Positions 41,219 to 51,404 are shown, counted from the first letter of the stretch. The stretch: 64,000 nt of DNA from Mixta mediterraneensis (GCF_014946725.1 NZ_JACFXY010000006.1:186001-250000); one strand, 5' to 3'. The notes: generated from the sequence alone by a model not told the origin. Numbers and translations are program-made.

Positions 41219-41878
41219 ATGCGTGGATACCCCATTCTGTTGGCCAGCCTGCTGGTCATGATCGCGCTGCCTTCCAGCGCCGCCGATCTTAGTGCACAAC
41301 TGAATCAATTTTTTAAAGCACGCGATCCGCAACATGCCGCAGGCATTAATGTGCTGGTGCGTACACCGAAAACGCAATGGCCTGAATGCGATGCGCCGCG
41401 ATTCTCTCTGCCGGGCAATAGCCGCTTGTGGGGCAACATGAGCGTGGCCGCTAATTGCGATCAAAATCGCCGTTATATTCAGGTACAGGTACAGGTAAGT
41501 GGTCAGTATCTGGTGGCGAAACGCCAGCTGGTACGCGGCACCAGCGTAAAGCAAAATGACTTCAGGATGCAGAGTGGACGGCTGGATACGCTACCGGCCC
41601 GCACGCTGTTCAATAGCGATTCGGTGGCGGATGCGGTCGTTCTGCGTGATATTCAACCCGGCCAGCCGGTGAGTTTGTCGATGCTGCGCCAGCCGTGGCG
41701 CGTGAAAGCCGGACAAAATGTGACGGTCATTGCCAGCGGCGAAGGCTTTGATGCCAGCAGCGAAGGCAAGGCGTTAAACAATGCTACCCGCGCGCAATGG
41801 GTTCGTGTGCGCATGGCCAATGGTCAGATTGTTAGCGGCCGGGTGAGCGATGATGGGAATGTTCTGATAACACTATAA
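41219..41878 (+). CDS. flgA: FlgA, P-ring assembly chaperone
   Basis: Periplasmic chaperone (219 aa) for FlgI. Sec signal peptide [22 protein letters not shown], then the N-terminal domain and a SAF domain with [17 protein letters not shown] and the C-terminal [15 protein letters not shown]. The ATG at 41219 follows AAGGAG by eight bases; the frame to 41192 is not needed. Divergent from flgB, upstream of flgMN. Confidence 0.95.
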   Translation: MRGYPILLASLLVMIALPSSAADLSAQLNQFFKARDPQHAAGINVLVRTPKTQWPECDAPRFSLPGNSRLWGNMSVAANCDQNRRYIQVQVQVSGQYLVAKRQLVRGTSVKQNDFRMQSGRLDTLPARTLFNSDSVADAVVLRDIQPGQPVSLSMLRQPWRVKAGQNVTVIASGEGFDASSEGKALNNATRAQWVRVRMANGQIVSGRVSDDGNVLITL

Positions 41879-41883
41879 AGCGT

Positions 41884-41910
41884 TAAAGAAGCCTGTTGTT
41901 CTGCCGATAG
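41884..41910 (+). promoter_or_regulatory. sigma-28 (FliA) promoter of flgMN
   Basis: TAAA, exactly 15 bases, then GCCGATAG: a near-perfect FliA promoter starting just after flgA and 71 bases before the flgM start codon, giving the class 3 supply of anti-sigma factor. Confidence 0.87.
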
Positions 41911-41980
41911 AAGAATCAACAAAGCGATTACGCTATTCTGATTCAGGTGGCAGACCCCCTGATCGTACAGGAGCTTGAAT

Positions 41981-42283
41981 ATGAGCATCGACAGAACACA
42001 ACCGCTGAAGCCCGTTAGCACCGTCCAGACGCGTGACACTAACGAGCAGAACAGCACGAAAGTGCGTCAGTATGTGACCACTACGGCAACCACGCCAGGT
42101 TCCGCGCAGGTCAGCCTGAGCAGCGCCCAGTCACAGCTGATGCAGCCAGGCAGCCAGGACATCAATGTCCAGCGCGTAGAACAACTGAAAACCGCCATCC
42201 GTAATGGCGAACTGAAAATGGATACCGGCAAGATAGCGGATGCACTAATTGCCGACACCAGGGCATATTTAGAGGGTAACTAA
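41981..42283 (+). CDS. flgM: FlgM, anti-sigma-28 factor
   Basis: Binds FliA until the hook is finished, then is exported (100 aa). Start [13 protein letters not shown] at 41981 with AGGAG seven bases upstream; a TTG two codons earlier is less likely. Disordered N-terminal half, sigma-binding C-terminal helices [19 protein letters not shown] and [17 protein letters not shown]. Five bases before flgN. Confidence 0.96.
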   Translation: MSIDRTQPLKPVSTVQTRDTNEQNSTKVRQYVTTTATTPGSAQVSLSSAQSQLMQPGSQDINVQRVEQLKTAIRNGELKMDTGKIADALIADTRAYLEGN

Positions 42284-42288
42284 TCCCC

Positions 42289-42720
42289 ATGAACACATTG
42301 TTGACCACATTAGATAAGATGCAGGAAGTCCTGTCTTCGCTAGCCAGTTTGCTCAACGAAGAACAGCACCAGCTATCGGCTGGCCAAATCAACAGCAATC
42401 TGTTGCAGCGCATAACGGAAGATAAGAGTGCGCTGCTCTCGACGCTGAATTATCTGGATGAAATGCGTCGCGCCGCAGAACCTCACCTGCAGATTCAGGC
42501 ACCTTATGATGGTCAGAGTGACATGTCACATCGCTGGCAGCATATTCAGCAATACACCCGCCGCTTGCAGGATAGTAACGTCCACAACGGCCTGCTGTTA
42601 CAGCATCAAATGCGTTTTACCCAGGATGCGCTTGAGGTGTTAAAGCCGCATCAGACCCAGGCATTTTACGGTCCGGATGGCCGGGGTAAAGGTCAGTCAA
42701 CGCTGAGTCGTAAAATTTAA
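42289..42720 (+). CDS. flgN: FlgN, chaperone for FlgK and FlgL
   Basis: Cytoplasmic export chaperone (143 aa), mostly helical: MNTLLTTLDKMQEVLSSLAS, EEQHQLSAGQINSNLLQRI, and a C-terminal segment with HQTQAFYGPDGRGKG that binds the hook-junction proteins. Cotranscribed with flgM; terminator follows. Confidence 0.94.
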   Translation: MNTLLTTLDKMQEVLSSLASLLNEEQHQLSAGQINSNLLQRITEDKSALLSTLNYLDEMRRAAEPHLQIQAPYDGQSDMSHRWQHIQQYTRRLQDSNVHNGLLLQHQMRFTQDALEVLKPHQTQAFYGPDGRGKGQSTLSRKI

Positions 42721-42756
42721 TTCAGACGTTTTTACTTTGCTTTGCCTGTAAAAAAT

Positions 42757-42779
42757 CCCGCGCATCACGCGGGGTTTTT
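42757..42779 (+). terminator. terminator between flgN and murJ
   Basis: Stem CCCGCG / CGCGGG with loop CATCA, T run GTTTTT after it and AAAAAT before it. It can serve both converging genes, flgN and murJ. Confidence 0.82.
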
Positions 42780-42783
42780 CTGC

Positions 42784-44322
42784 TTAAACGGAGGTTCGCC
42801 GGGCATAATCACGCAGGCGGAAGCCGAGTAAACCAAGCATCAGAAAATATACGCCTCCCCCCACCGCACACACGGCCGCCAGCCGAAGCAAACGCCACAG
42901 CATCGTGCCTTGCTCCCACATCGGCATTACCAGCAACATGCCATACAGCGCCGCCGCCATGACCATAACGGCTAAAACCAGCCGTAAAAGAAAGGTTCCC
43001 CAGCCGGGTTGTGGTCGGAATATATCCTTTTTACGCAGCTGCCAGTAAAGCAGCACAGCGTTTAAACAGGCCGCCAGGCCAATGGACAATGACAGGCCTG
43101 CGTGCTTCAGCGGCCCAATAAATGTCAGGTTCATGAGCTGGGTCATGATTAAGGTAAAGATAGCGATTCTCACCGGCGTTTTAATGTCCTGACGTGAATA
43201 GAAACCCGGCGCCAGCACTTTCACTACAATCAGCCCCATCAAACCTACCGAGTAGGCGATCAGTGCGCGTTGCGTCATTAACGCATCAAAGGCGGTAAAT
43301 TTGCCGTACTGAAACAGTGCAATGGTTAGCGGGCCAGACAACATACCTAACGCCACCGCGCAGGGTAGCGCCAGCAGGAAGCACAGACGTAATCCCCAGT
43401 CCATCAAACGTGAATATTCATCATGGTTGCCGCTGGAAAAACTCTTTGCCAGTGATGGCAGTAAAATGGTGCCCAGCGCCACACCCAGCACGCCGGAAGG
43501 AAACTCCATCAGACGGTCAGCGTAATACATCCACGATACTGAACCAGAAACCAGAAATGAGGCGAAGATGGTATTGATGATCAGCGACACCTGACTGACC
43601 GAAACGCCTAAAATCGCCGGTCCCATCTGACGCATGACGCGCCAGACGCCTGCATCTTTTAAATTGATGCGCGGCAGCACCAGCATGCCAATTTTTTTCA
43701 GGTGCGGAAGCTGATACCCCAGTTGTAATACGCCTCCCACCACCACTGCCCACGCCAGCGCCATGACCGGTGGATGAAAGTGCGGCGCGGCAAATAGCGC
43801 AAAACCGATCATGCTGATATTGAGCAGCGTTGGGGCAAAGGCCGGCACAGAAAAGCGGTTCCAGGTATTGAGCACCGCGCCTGTCAGCGAGGCAAGCGAG
43901 ATGAGCAGGATATAAGGAAAGGTTACGCGCAGCAGCGAGCTGGTCAGGGCAAATTTATCCGCGGTGTCGGCGAAACCTGGCGCGGTCACTAAGATCACCC
44001 ACGGTGCCACAATCATGCCTGCCACGGTCACGACGGCTAAAACCAGCGTCAGCAGACCAGAAACATAGGCGAAAAAAAACCGGGCTGCCTCATCCCCCTG
44101 TTTGCTTTTGTATTCAGCCAGAATCGGCACGAAGGCCTGAGAGAATGCGCCTTCGGCAAAAATACGGCGCAAGAGGTTAGGTAATTTAAACGCAACGAAA
44201 AAGGCATCGGTTGCCATTCCGGCACCAAATACGCGCGCCACAATGGCATCACGAGCAAAACCCAACACGCGGGAAAACAGCGTCATGGAACTGACCGCTG
44301 CCAGCGATTTCAACAAATTCAT
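42784..44322 (-). CDS. murJ: MurJ, lipid II flippase
   Basis: Polytopic inner-membrane protein (512 aa, about 14 helices) of the MOP superfamily that moves the peptidoglycan precursor lipid II to the periplasm. Begins [21 protein letters not shown]; conserved motifs include [38 protein letters not shown] and [17 protein letters not shown]. Ends YARRTSV. Complete; the mviM gene that precedes it in E. coli is not present. Confidence 0.97.
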   Translation of the reverse strand: MNLLKSLAAVSSMTLFSRVLGFARDAIVARVFGAGMATDAFFVAFKLPNLLRRIFAEGAFSQAFVPILAEYKSKQGDEAARFFFAYVSGLLTLVLAVVTVAGMIVAPWVILVTAPGFADTADKFALTSSLLRVTFPYILLISLASLTGAVLNTWNRFSVPAFAPTLLNISMIGFALFAAPHFHPPVMALAWAVVVGGVLQLGYQLPHLKKIGMLVLPRINLKDAGVWRVMRQMGPAILGVSVSQVSLIINTIFASFLVSGSVSWMYYADRLMEFPSGVLGVALGTILLPSLAKSFSSGNHDEYSRLMDWGLRLCFLLALPCAVALGMLSGPLTIALFQYGKFTAFDALMTQRALIAYSVGLMGLIVVKVLAPGFYSRQDIKTPVRIAIFTLIMTQLMNLTFIGPLKHAGLSLSIGLAACLNAVLLYWQLRKKDIFRPQPGWGTFLLRLVLAVMVMAAALYGMLLVMPMWEQGTMLWRLLRLAAVCAVGGGVYFLMLGLLGFRLRDYARRTSV

Positions 44323-44739
44323 AATTAGCGGCGCATCCTGAAAAGAATCGGCAAAATGAGTGAGTTAGCGCAGGCATCCGTTGATGCCCGGCGATAGTCT
44401 ACTGGCCTGGCGAGGAATCACCAACTCTGAGTGTTACAAGGGATTATTTACGTTCAGATTCGCGTCATCACTTTATCATCACGGGCTGCGCCAGCAGGGC
44501 GTGTTCCCCACTCGCTTCAGGCATCGTCTGATTTTATCCCCCGCTAATAAAGCGCGGTGCCGCTCCGCTAAAATCATGCGGCGCTAAAAGACATTGCCAG
44601 ACAGGCGGCCGCAAATCATTCAGCCTTTCGTCTGTTGGGAGAGAAGCCCGATCCACGTCCAGCCCCATCAGTGCTCGCCCCGGCAGACGGATTTACCCGA
44701 TCCCCGCTTAATGGTTCTTTGCCAGTGCCCAACCTCTTC
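44323..44739. other. 417-base gap without a recognisable gene
   Basis: No frame here gives a protein I recognise. In E. coli this position, between yceH and murJ, is occupied by mviM (a Gfo/Idh/MocA-type oxidoreductase of about 307 residues). I translated the minus strand in three frames by eye and saw no mviM segments. The murJ promoter should lie at the left end. Confidence 0.6.
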
Positions 44740-45372
44740 TTACTGTTCCTGTTGCAGCAACTGCGCTAACTGCGCCTGCAAGGCATTGACGCGTTGCTCC
44801 AGCGTGGCGACGCGTGCGGCTAAATCATTATCGGTTTCTGTGTCAGGCTGAGCTTCTGTCATTTCACCACCAAACAGATGCATAAAACGATTTTCGCGCT
44901 TGCCGGGCTCGCGTGACAAACGCAGCACCATCGCGCCCTCTTCGTGCTCAGTTAACCGTTCCAGCGTGTGTTCTACCTCGGAAACATCAGCAAACTCGTG
45001 CAGGCGACCACTACGGGTACGCAATTCCCCAGGCGTTTGTGCACCACGCAGAAACAGTAAGGTCAAAATCGCGACTTCAGCGCTGTTTAATTGCAGCTTA
45101 CCAAAGGCTGAATTACAGAAGCGCTGTTCATATTTCGCAACGCGCTGACCAAAGCCGTTATTCGAGGTGACCAGATGCTTTTTTACCAGTTGATCGAGCT
45201 GTTCCTGCACCTCGCCCTCGGAGAGATTCATCACCGGCTCGCGGTTAGACTTTTGATTACAGGCGGTAACGACACCATTCAGAGAAAGAGGATACTGTTC
45301 TGGCGTCGTTACCTGTTTCTCCATCAGGCAACCCAACACGCGCAGCGCTGGCGCGGATAAAGCCATCTTCAT
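44740..45372 (-). CDS. yceH: YceH, DUF480 protein
   Basis: 210-residue protein made of two winged-helix domains, role unknown. Family segments: [65 protein letters not shown], and a C-terminal coiled coil ([20 protein letters not shown]). Start ATG at 45372 has AGGA seven bases upstream; GTG at 45396, overlapping rimJ, is less likely. Follows rimJ. Confidence 0.93.
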   Translation of the reverse strand: MKMALSAPALRVLGCLMEKQVTTPEQYPLSLNGVVTACNQKSNREPVMNLSEGEVQEQLDQLVKKHLVTSNNGFGQRVAKYEQRFCNSAFGKLQLNSAEVAILTLLFLRGAQTPGELRTRSGRLHEFADVSEVEHTLERLTEHEEGAMVLRLSREPGKRENRFMHLFGGEMTEAQPDTETDNDLAARVATLEQRVNALQAQLAQLLQQEQ

Positions 45373-45388
45373 ATATAATTCCTCATTA

Positions 45389-45979
45389 TTATCCACGCCG
45401 ATCTGGCGTCCATTCCTTGCTGGTTAGCGCCGTCAGCACATGGTCTTGCCAACGCCCGTCAATCAATAAATAGTCTTTGGCATACCCCTCTTTTTCAAAG
45501 CCCAGGCGAGCCAGTAAATTGCCGCTACGCTGATTGTGCGGCATGTAATTGGCCATAATGCGATGAATATTTTGTTGACGCTGCATATAGCGAATGGCGG
45601 CCTGCAATGCTTCAAACATGAAACCCTGCCCTTGCCATTTCTCGCCAAGCGAATAGCCAAGATAGCAGGCATGAAATGAACCGCGCAGCACGTTGCTGAA
45701 ATTCGCCACGCCACGGACTTCCGTTTCATCAACATCCATCAAAATAAAATAGAAGGCCGAACCTTGTTTGTGCATATCGGTAATAAGCCCAAGACGGGCT
45801 TGCCAGCCCGAAGGGTAGCAATGACTTTCATCACGTACCGGTTCCCACGGCTTGAGAAAGGTGCGGTTTTCCGCGTAATAATCCGCTAACCGCCACGCGT
45901 CGCGTTCGTGTATCAGACGTACCACCAACCGATCGGTGGCCAATCGCACCTTTGGCGCGGCAGAACGATAGCTAAACAT
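45389..45979 (-). CDS. rimJ: RimJ, N-terminal acetyltransferase of ribosomal protein uS5
   Basis: GNAT acetyltransferase (196 aa). The start [20 protein letters not shown] at 45979 has AGGAG upstream and matches the family; the open frame reaches 46024. Acetyl-CoA-binding region [16 protein letters not shown], and [20 protein letters not shown] toward the end. First gene of the rimJ-yceH pair. Confidence 0.95.
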   Translation of the reverse strand: MFSYRSAAPKVRLATDRLVVRLIHERDAWRLADYYAENRTFLKPWEPVRDESHCYPSGWQARLGLITDMHKQGSAFYFILMDVDETEVRGVANFSNVLRGSFHACYLGYSLGEKWQGQGFMFEALQAAIRYMQRQQNIHRIMANYMPHNQRSGNLLARLGFEKEGYAKDYLLIDGRWQDHVLTALTSKEWTPDRRG

Positions 45980-46255
45980 CTGGACTCCTGAAAGACGTGG
46001 CTGAAAAGGATAAGCATTTAACATTTCACTTCACTATAACCGCCGCCTGGGCTGCGGTAAAACGTTACGACTGATCCAGCCACAAACACCTTGATTTAAC
46101 ACCGTAAACGCGGTCTGGAGCTGCTGTTCGTGTTGGGGTAGCAATCCCCCATCGCAGGCAGCCGGGTTTGCCCCCTACGCTAATCTCTTCCATACTTCCC
46201 GCAAGTCCGAAAACAGAGCGAATCACTTTCGCTCCGTTAAACAAAGGAGATCGGG

Positions 46256-46903
46256 ATGAAGCTATATATCTATGACCATTGCCCTTTCTGCGTCAAAGCA
46301 CGCATGATTTTCGGCCTGAAAAATATCCCCGTTGAACTCGTTGTGATGCTTAACGATGACGAAACGACGCCAGGTAAACTGGTTGGCCAGAAAATGGCGC
46401 CGATCCTGCAAAAACAAGATGGAAGCGCGATGCCGGAGAGTATGGATATTGTGCGCTTTATTGATAAACAGGATGGCGAACCGTTGATCACTGGCAAAAC
46501 AAACCCAGCAATTAGTGACTGGCTTCGTCATATTAATGGCTATGTGAATAAACTGCTGTTACCACGCATTGCTGAAGCGCCTTTTGCTGAGTTCGCAACG
46601 CCGGAAGCGCGTGAATATTTCCGCGCTAAAAAACAGGCCAGTACAGGCGACTTTGAAGAGCTTAAGCGCCATGCCCCAGGCTTTATCAAAAATGTCAGTG
46701 ATGATTTACGCCAGCTGGACAAGCTGATTGTTAAACCCAATGCGGTTAATGGTGAATTATCGGACGATGATATTAATCTGTTCCCGCTGTTGCGCTCCCT
46801 GACGCTGGTCAGCGGTATTGAATGGCCCAGCCGTGTCGCCGATTACCGCGATAATATGGCTAAACAAACCCAGGTTAATCTGCTCTCTTCTATTGCCCGC
46901 TAA
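46256..46903 (+). CDS. grxB: GrxB, glutaredoxin 2
   Basis: Atypical 215-residue glutaredoxin with a GST-like fold that reduces mixed disulfides with glutathione. Active site CPFC at residues 9-12 (E. coli has CPYC), followed by thioredoxin-type and C-terminal helical domains (GELSDDDINLFPLLRSLTLV). GGAGATCGGG precedes the ATG. mdtH, which adjoins grxB in E. coli, is absent. Confidence 0.96.
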   Translation: MKLYIYDHCPFCVKARMIFGLKNIPVELVVMLNDDETTPGKLVGQKMAPILQKQDGSAMPESMDIVRFIDKQDGEPLITGKTNPAISDWLRHINGYVNKLLLPRIAEAPFAEFATPEAREYFRAKKQASTGDFEELKRHAPGFIKNVSDDLRQLDKLIVKPNAVNGELSDDDINLFPLLRSLTLVSGIEWPSRVADYRDNMAKQTQVNLLSSIAR

Positions 46904-47019
46904 ATCTAACCTGATGAGAAGCGTGACAGCGTTTCTCATCCCTTCCCTGGTGACACTCGCTCTGCATTCAGGCACGCTATGCGCTGCTTTCGCGCACTGA
47001 TAATCTGGATGAGGATGGC

Positions 47020-47583
47020 ATGAAGAAGGTCGTTTCGGGGCTTATCGCTCTGTTTTTAGCCGTAATGTTGAGCGGCTGTAATCAACTTACGCAGTACACT
47101 ATTAGCGAGCAGGAAATTAACCAGGCGCTACAAAAGCACAATAACTACGCAAAAGATGTCGGCGTTGCCGGACTGATTAATGCGCATATTGTTCTGAACA
47201 ACCTCAGCAGCCAAATCGGCCGTGAAGAACCGGGGAAAATCACGCTATCGGGTGAGGCAAAAATTAATGTGAGTTCGCTTTTTGGACCGCAGCAGGCCAA
47301 TATGCAGCTGAAAATGAAAGCGCAACCGTATTTCGATCAACAACAAGGCGCAATCTACCTGCGCGATCTTGAAATTGTAGACGCGCAGGTGCAACCGGAA
47401 AAAATGGCATCCGTCATGAAAACCCTGACACCGTATCTGAACCAGTCGCTGAAAAGCTATTTCGATCAGAAACCCGCTTATATACTGAGTGAAGACCGTA
47501 GCAAAGCTGAGTCGCTGGCGAAAAAATTTGCCAAAGGACTTGAAGTAAAACCTGGCCAGCTCATTATTCCCTTCACCCATTAA
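47020..47583 (+). CDS. yceB: YceB, DUF1439 lipoprotein
   Basis: Lipoprotein (187 aa) with lipobox LSGC (Cys20). The mature part has the family pattern [16 protein letters not shown] and alternating beta segments ([16 protein letters not shown]), which resembles tubular lipid-binding folds; function unproven. Between grxB and pyrC, followed by a terminator. Confidence 0.92.
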   Translation: MKKVVSGLIALFLAVMLSGCNQLTQYTISEQEINQALQKHNNYAKDVGVAGLINAHIVLNNLSSQIGREEPGKITLSGEAKINVSSLFGPQQANMQLKMKAQPYFDQQQGAIYLRDLEIVDAQVQPEKMASVMKTLTPYLNQSLKSYFDQKPAYILSEDRSKAESLAKKFAKGLEVKPGQLIIPFTH

Positions 47584-47590
47584 TCATTAC

Positions 47591-47610
47591 ACCGCGCCGC
47601 CTGGCGCGGT
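47591..47610 (+). terminator. terminator of yceB
   Basis: Stem ACCGCGCC / GGCGCGGT with loop GCCT, followed by TTTCTTTTCTT, 7 bases after the yceB stop. Confidence 0.85.
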
Positions 47611-47636
47611 TTTCTTTTCTTCTGCGCAAAAACCAG

Positions 47637-47652
47637 GTGCAAACGGTTGCCC
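47637..47652 (+). promoter_or_regulatory. PurR box of pyrC
   Basis: GTGCAAACGGTTGCCC matches the PurR consensus (ANGCAANCGNTTNCNT) at 14 of 16 positions. It overlaps the -35 region of the inferred pyrC promoter, the position at which PurR acts on pyrC in E. coli. Confidence 0.75.
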
Positions 47653-47659
47653 GAAACCT

Positions 47660-47709
47660 TATGCTTAGACCCCGGCCTAAACGTGCCTTTCGTTTCCTTT
47701 CTGCCGGAG
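47660..47709 (+). promoter_or_regulatory. pyrC promoter and pyrimidine-sensing leader hairpin
   Basis: A -10 element TATGCT (47660-47665) is followed by ACCCCGG. CCGGC (47672-47676) can pair with GCCGG (47703-47707), burying the GGAG ribosome site (47706-47709). In E. coli, high CTP makes transcripts start on an upstream C, which include this hairpin and are poorly translated, while low CTP shifts the start to G. The arrangement here fits the same control. Confidence 0.72.
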
Positions 47710-47717
47710 CCTCATTG

Positions 47718-48764
47718 ATGACTGCACAACCTCAGCAACTTACCATCCGCCGTCCAGACGACTGGCATATCCATCTGCGTGATGACGAGATGCTCAACAC
47801 CGTCTTGCCCTATACCAGCGCGGTAAATGCTCGTGCCATCGTGATGCCAAATCTGGTGCCGCCAGTCACCAGCGTGGCGGCAGCGGAAGCTTATCGCGAC
47901 CGCATTCTGGCGGCATTACCCGCCGATCATGTTTTTACCCCTTTAATGACCTGCTATTTAACCGATTCGCTGGACCCGGATGAGATCGAGCGCGGTTTTA
48001 CCGCAGGTTTATTCACCGCTGCCAAACTGTATCCAGCGCATGCCACCACCAACTCCAGTCACGGCGTGAGGAATATCGCCTCAATCGCCAGCGTGCTGGA
48101 GCGTATGCAGAAACTGGCTATGCCGCTGCTGGTCCATGGCGAAGTAACCGATGCGCATATTGATATTTTTGATCGCGAAGCGCGCTTTATCGAAACGGTA
48201 ATGGAGCCGCTGCGTAAGCAATTCCCTGAATTAAAAGTGGTAATGGAACACATCACCACTAAAGAGGCGGCGGAATATGTCGAAGCGGCTAATGAAAAGC
48301 TTGGCGCAACCCTTACACCTCAGCATTTGATGTTCAACCGCAATCACATGCTGGTAGGCGGTATTCGTCCACATCTTTATTGCCTACCGATTTTAAAGCG
48401 CAACGTGCATCAGAATGCCCTGCGTAAAGTCGTTGCCAGCGGTCATCCACGCTTTTTCCTTGGTACTGACACCGCGCCACATTTACAGCATTTAAAAGAA
48501 GCCAGCTGCGGTTGTGCCGGTGTATTTAATGCTCCGACATCACTGTCTGCTTACGCCACCGTTTTTGAAGAACTGGATGCCTTGCAGCATTTTGAAGCTT
48601 TTTGTTCTGAGAATGGACCACGCTTTTATGGCCTGCCGCTTAATGAAGGCACCCTTACACTGGTACGTGAGCCGTGGACAGTAGAAACTAAAAACGAAAT
48701 GGGCGCACATACCCTGATTCCTTTCCTGGCCGGTGAAACGTTAAACTGGCGCGTTAAAGTGTAA
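47718..48764 (+). CDS. pyrC: PyrC, dihydroorotase
   Basis: Zinc enzyme (348 aa) for the third step of pyrimidine synthesis. Metal-binding HxH in [10 protein letters not shown], the carboxylated lysine in [17 protein letters not shown] near residue 103, HGEVTD near 140 and LGTDTAPH near 250 are all visible. Start [13 protein letters not shown] at 47718 gives the E. coli length; the frame open to 47637 covers the promoter. Confidence 0.97.
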   Translation: MTAQPQQLTIRRPDDWHIHLRDDEMLNTVLPYTSAVNARAIVMPNLVPPVTSVAAAEAYRDRILAALPADHVFTPLMTCYLTDSLDPDEIERGFTAGLFTAAKLYPAHATTNSSHGVRNIASIASVLERMQKLAMPLLVHGEVTDAHIDIFDREARFIETVMEPLRKQFPELKVVMEHITTKEAAEYVEAANEKLGATLTPQHLMFNRNHMLVGGIRPHLYCLPILKRNVHQNALRKVVASGHPRFFLGTDTAPHLQHLKEASCGCAGVFNAPTSLSAYATVFEELDALQHFEAFCSENGPRFYGLPLNEGTLTLVREPWTVETKNEMGAHTLIPFLAGETLNWRVKV

Positions 48765-48788
48765 TATCGCTTGCCTCCAGAGAGTTGT

Positions 48789-48808
48789 TACTGTAAATAT
48801 ACACAGTA
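48789..48808 (+). promoter_or_regulatory. LexA (SOS) box of dinI
   Basis: TACTGTAAATATACACAGTA contains CTGT-N8-ACAG with AT-rich centre, a strong SOS box, 19 bases before the dinI start codon. Confidence 0.9.
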
Positions 48809-48826
48809 TATTTTCTGGGGGATTTT

Positions 48827-49072
48827 ATGCGTATCGAAATTACCGTTGCCAGAACCCAACCTTTTCCTCCTGGCGCACTGGATGCCCTGAGCCAGGAGCT
48901 TGCACGCCGCATTGATGAGCAACTCCCTGATGCCGTTCATTACATCAAGGTGCGTTATGCCTCTACCAGTCAACTTAGCGTATTAGGTGGCGGCAAAGAG
49001 ACACGTGACCAAATCAGCGATATTTTGCAGCAAACCTGGGAAAGTGCTGATGACTGGTTTATGACCGATTAA
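48827..49072 (+). CDS. dinI: DinI, SOS modulator of RecA
   Basis: 81-residue acidic-tailed protein that binds RecA filaments and tunes LexA and UmuD cleavage. Begins MRIEITVARTQPFPPGALDA, with the C-terminal helix ETRDQISDILQQTWESADDW contacting RecA. GGGGG lies 7 bases upstream of the ATG. LexA-controlled. Confidence 0.96.
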   Translation: MRIEITVARTQPFPPGALDALSQELARRIDEQLPDAVHYIKVRYASTSQLSVLGGGKETRDQISDILQQTWESADDWFMTD

Positions 49073-49093
49073 CCGCCACTGTGCTGTTTTTCG

Positions 49094-49118
49094 CCGGGCT
49101 TCGCCGCCCGGTTTTTTT
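49094..49118 (+). terminator. terminator of dinI
   Basis: Stem CCGGGC / GCCCGG with loop TTCGCC, followed by TTTTTTT, 21 bases after the stop. Confidence 0.88.
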
Positions 49119-49218
49119 CTGTTTTTCCGCTCTCGCCATAACCCCTTCCTGCAACTAGACTCTGATTGATCAATCCCCTATCCTTGCGCTCGTCATGCTT
49201 AACAGGAGGTGCGACAAC

Positions 49219-49488
49219 ATGAATACTGAAAAACCGGAAGAGGCGATGACGTTTGGTGAGCTGTTGACGCTCATTGGCGAGCAGCAACGTCGCCTGACCG
49301 TGCTGGAAAATGCTTTCTCCAGCCTGATTTTCTGCCTGGACGATCGCGCCAGTCAGCTACTGGTGCATAATCTGTCACTGGAAGCGCAAAATCAAAATCA
49401 TGATGAACAACTGCAGCAGCACTTTGCCCGACTGGTGGAAACGTTACAAAAACGCAACGGTGGGACAACACCTGAAACGCTGGCTTAA
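49219..49488 (+). CDS. small predicted coiled-coil protein, unknown function
   Basis: 89-residue protein that I cannot assign. The ATG at 49219 follows AGGAGGTGCGACAAC, a strong ribosome site. Sequence is helical: TFGELLTLIGEQQRRLTVLE, then LIFCLDDRASQLLVHNL and a polar helix LQQHFARLVETLQKRN, with heptad-like spacing of leucines. It lies between dinI and bssS, where E. coli has no gene in my memory. The following 259 bases up to bssS are AT-rich and appear to be promoter region. Confidence 0.65.
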   Translation: MNTEKPEEAMTFGELLTLIGEQQRRLTVLENAFSSLIFCLDDRASQLLVHNLSLEAQNQNHDEQLQQHFARLVETLQKRNGGTTPETLA

Positions 49489-49747
49489 TGACAGCCTTAT
49501 GTCATTTTGCAATTTATAAAACAGCCGCTTTGACATTTTAATTTATGCTTTAAAATGCCTGTTTCATCAGGCATTTTATTTTTCTCTTTCATGCTTTTTT
49601 AAAGTAATTGTCCGAGTCACCGGCGCTTCACGCAATTTTTAGTCAGTAAAAGGCTATTTTACTGTTATAATTGTTCCGCTACTGGAATAAAAAAGCCGCA
49701 TTGAACCTCATCAAGCACTTCGTTTAACGAGTAATAAGGAGGTTATA

Positions 49748-50002
49748 ATGGACAGAAATAAAGATGTGATTCAGACCCATTCACTGGTGGGTTGGGACAT
49801 CAGTACCGTTGACAGCTACGATGCCATGATGATCCGCCTGCACTCGCTCTCATCGCAAGAGCAAAAAGAAGAAGAAGCAGACGTTGGTCCTACTTACTGG
49901 CTGACAACGGATGTGGCAAGGCAGTTCATTTCTATCCTTGAAGCGGGCATCGCCAAGATAGAATCTGCCGAGCAGGTAGAACGACTCCTTAAGAAACATT
50001 AA
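49748..50002 (+). CDS. bssS: BssS, biofilm regulator family protein
   Basis: 84-residue protein reported in E. coli to influence biofilm through signal metabolism; mechanism unknown. Strongly conserved HSLVGWDISTVDSYDAMMIR and YWLTTDVARQFISILEAGIA segments; the tail differs from E. coli. AAGGAGG lies 7 bases before the ATG. Confidence 0.94.
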   Translation: MDRNKDVIQTHSLVGWDISTVDSYDAMMIRLHSLSSQEQKEEEADVGPTYWLTTDVARQFISILEAGIAKIESAEQVERLLKKH

Positions 50003-50018
50003 TTCCTGCCACATCAAG

Positions 50019-50043
50019 AGGCGCCCCACGGGGTGCCTTTTTC
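50019..50043 (+). terminator. terminator of bssS
   Basis: Stem AGGCGCCC / GGGTGCCT (one G-T pair) with a 4-base loop, followed by TTTTTCG; 16 bases after the stop. Confidence 0.8.
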
Positions 50044-50098
50044 GTTTCTGTTTCTGGTATGCTTTTGATCGTGTGACCTTTTCAGGAGTTTCGTCTCA

Positions 50099-51217
50099 AT
50101 GATTTATGATCTTATTGTGGTAGGTAGCGGCTCTATTGGCGCAGCGGCAGGATTTTACGCAACGCAAGCCGGCTTGTCGGTATTGATGATCGACAGCAGC
50201 CATCCACCGCACAACCAGGGCACGCATCACGGCGATAGTCGCTTGATTCGCCACGCGTATGGTGAAGGCGAGCGCTATGTGCCGCTGGTCCTGCGGGCGC
50301 AAACGCTTTGGGACGAGCTGGAACAGCAGGCAGGTGAACGCATTATGCACCGGAGCGGTGTACTTAACCTGGCCCCTCTGCAATCGGATTTTATTAATAA
50401 CGTGATCGAGAGCGCCAAAACCTGGCAACTGAATGTTCAGGTGATGCAGGCTGATGAAGTGCGTAAACGCTGGCCGCAGTTAAACGTACCCGATGGGTAT
50501 CTCGGCGTGTTTGAACCTCAATCAGGTTATTTAAAATGCGAGCAAGCGGTGCGTAGCTATATTCATCTGGCTGAACAAGCGGGCTGCGCGCAATTGTTTA
50601 ATTGTCCGGTTAGCGAGATAGGTTATGACGGTGATTTACAGCAGGTCACAACGCTGGACGGCACGTTCCGTTCACGCAAAATATTAATCAGCGTAGGGAC
50701 ATGGGTAAGCACACTGATCCTAGGTTTACCGGTGACGCCAACACGTAAAGTTTTCGCCTGGTATCAGGCTGATGGGCGTTACAGTGAAAACAATCAGTTT
50801 CCCGGCTTTACCGTTGAGATGGAAAACGGTAGCCAGTTCTACGGTTTTCCTGCCGATAATAATGCATTAAAAGTCGGACGCCACGATGGCGGGCAGCCAA
50901 TGCAACAACCGAGCGATCGCAAACCTTTCGGCAGCGTAGCGGCGGATGGCAGCGAAGCATTTGGTTTCTTACGTCAGTTTTTGCCGGGCGTTGGCGTTTG
51001 CCTGCACGGTGAAGCCTGTAGTTATGATTTCAGTCCCGATGAAGATTTTATTATTGATACCTTACTCGGCGATCAGAATCGCTTAGTGATAACCGGTTTA
51101 AGCGGGCACGGTTTTAAATTTGCCAGCGTTTTAGGTGAATTAGCCGCTGAATTTGCCCAGAATAAGCCCTTCTCATTTGATCTCACGCCCTTTTCACTGT
51201 CGCGTTTTTCTTCGTAA
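50099..51217 (+). CDS. solA: SolA, N-methyl-L-tryptophan oxidase
   Basis: Monomeric sarcosine-oxidase-type flavoenzyme (372 aa). The FAD loop [10 protein letters not shown] is at residues 9-18, [16 protein letters not shown] lies near 44, and the Cys that carries FAD covalently is in [13 protein letters not shown] near residue 308. Ends with [15 protein letters not shown]. Intact. Followed by sequence where yceJ and yceI stand in E. coli. Confidence 0.95.
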   Translation: MIYDLIVVGSGSIGAAAGFYATQAGLSVLMIDSSHPPHNQGTHHGDSRLIRHAYGEGERYVPLVLRAQTLWDELEQQAGERIMHRSGVLNLAPLQSDFINNVIESAKTWQLNVQVMQADEVRKRWPQLNVPDGYLGVFEPQSGYLKCEQAVRSYIHLAEQAGCAQLFNCPVSEIGYDGDLQQVTTLDGTFRSRKILISVGTWVSTLILGLPVTPTRKVFAWYQADGRYSENNQFPGFTVEMENGSQFYGFPADNNALKVGRHDGGQPMQQPSDRKPFGSVAADGSEAFGFLRQFLPGVGVCLHGEACSYDFSPDEDFIIDTLLGDQNRLVITGLSGHGFKFASVLGELAAEFAQNKPFSFDLTPFSLSRFSS

Positions 51218-51404
51218 CCCGCAGGCGGCCTTAATATTACGGTCGCCGTTTGACATTAACTGACGCATTTAAACATCCCACTTTGCTTTTTTTGGGCTGC
51301 CTTCGTCCGTAACGTTAATTTTTATTCTGGTTTATTTATCGCTCAGTTAATTACGCCAGCGTTGCTCAATAACATGCCGCAAAATAGGCTTAATAATTTA
51401 TAAA
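51218..51404. other. intergenic stretch with no recognisable gene
   Basis: About 190 bases after solA, AT-rich, without a supportable frame. By position it replaces yceJ and the front of yceI of E. coli; nothing of these can be recognised here. Confidence 0.5.

Noticed and set aside
31109-42720. Possible decay of flagellar genes
   Set aside because: All fourteen flg genes are full length with intact end motifs and promoters, so no decay is visible.
44381-44851. Two + strand frames (68 and 85 residues) around the murJ-yceH gap
   Set aside because: No ribosome sites; the second overlaps yceH antisense; composition is not protein-like.
46913-46940. 11-bp stem after grxB (GATGAGAAGCG / CGTTTCTCATC)
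   Set aside because: Possible terminator, but no T run follows on either strand, so not listed as one.
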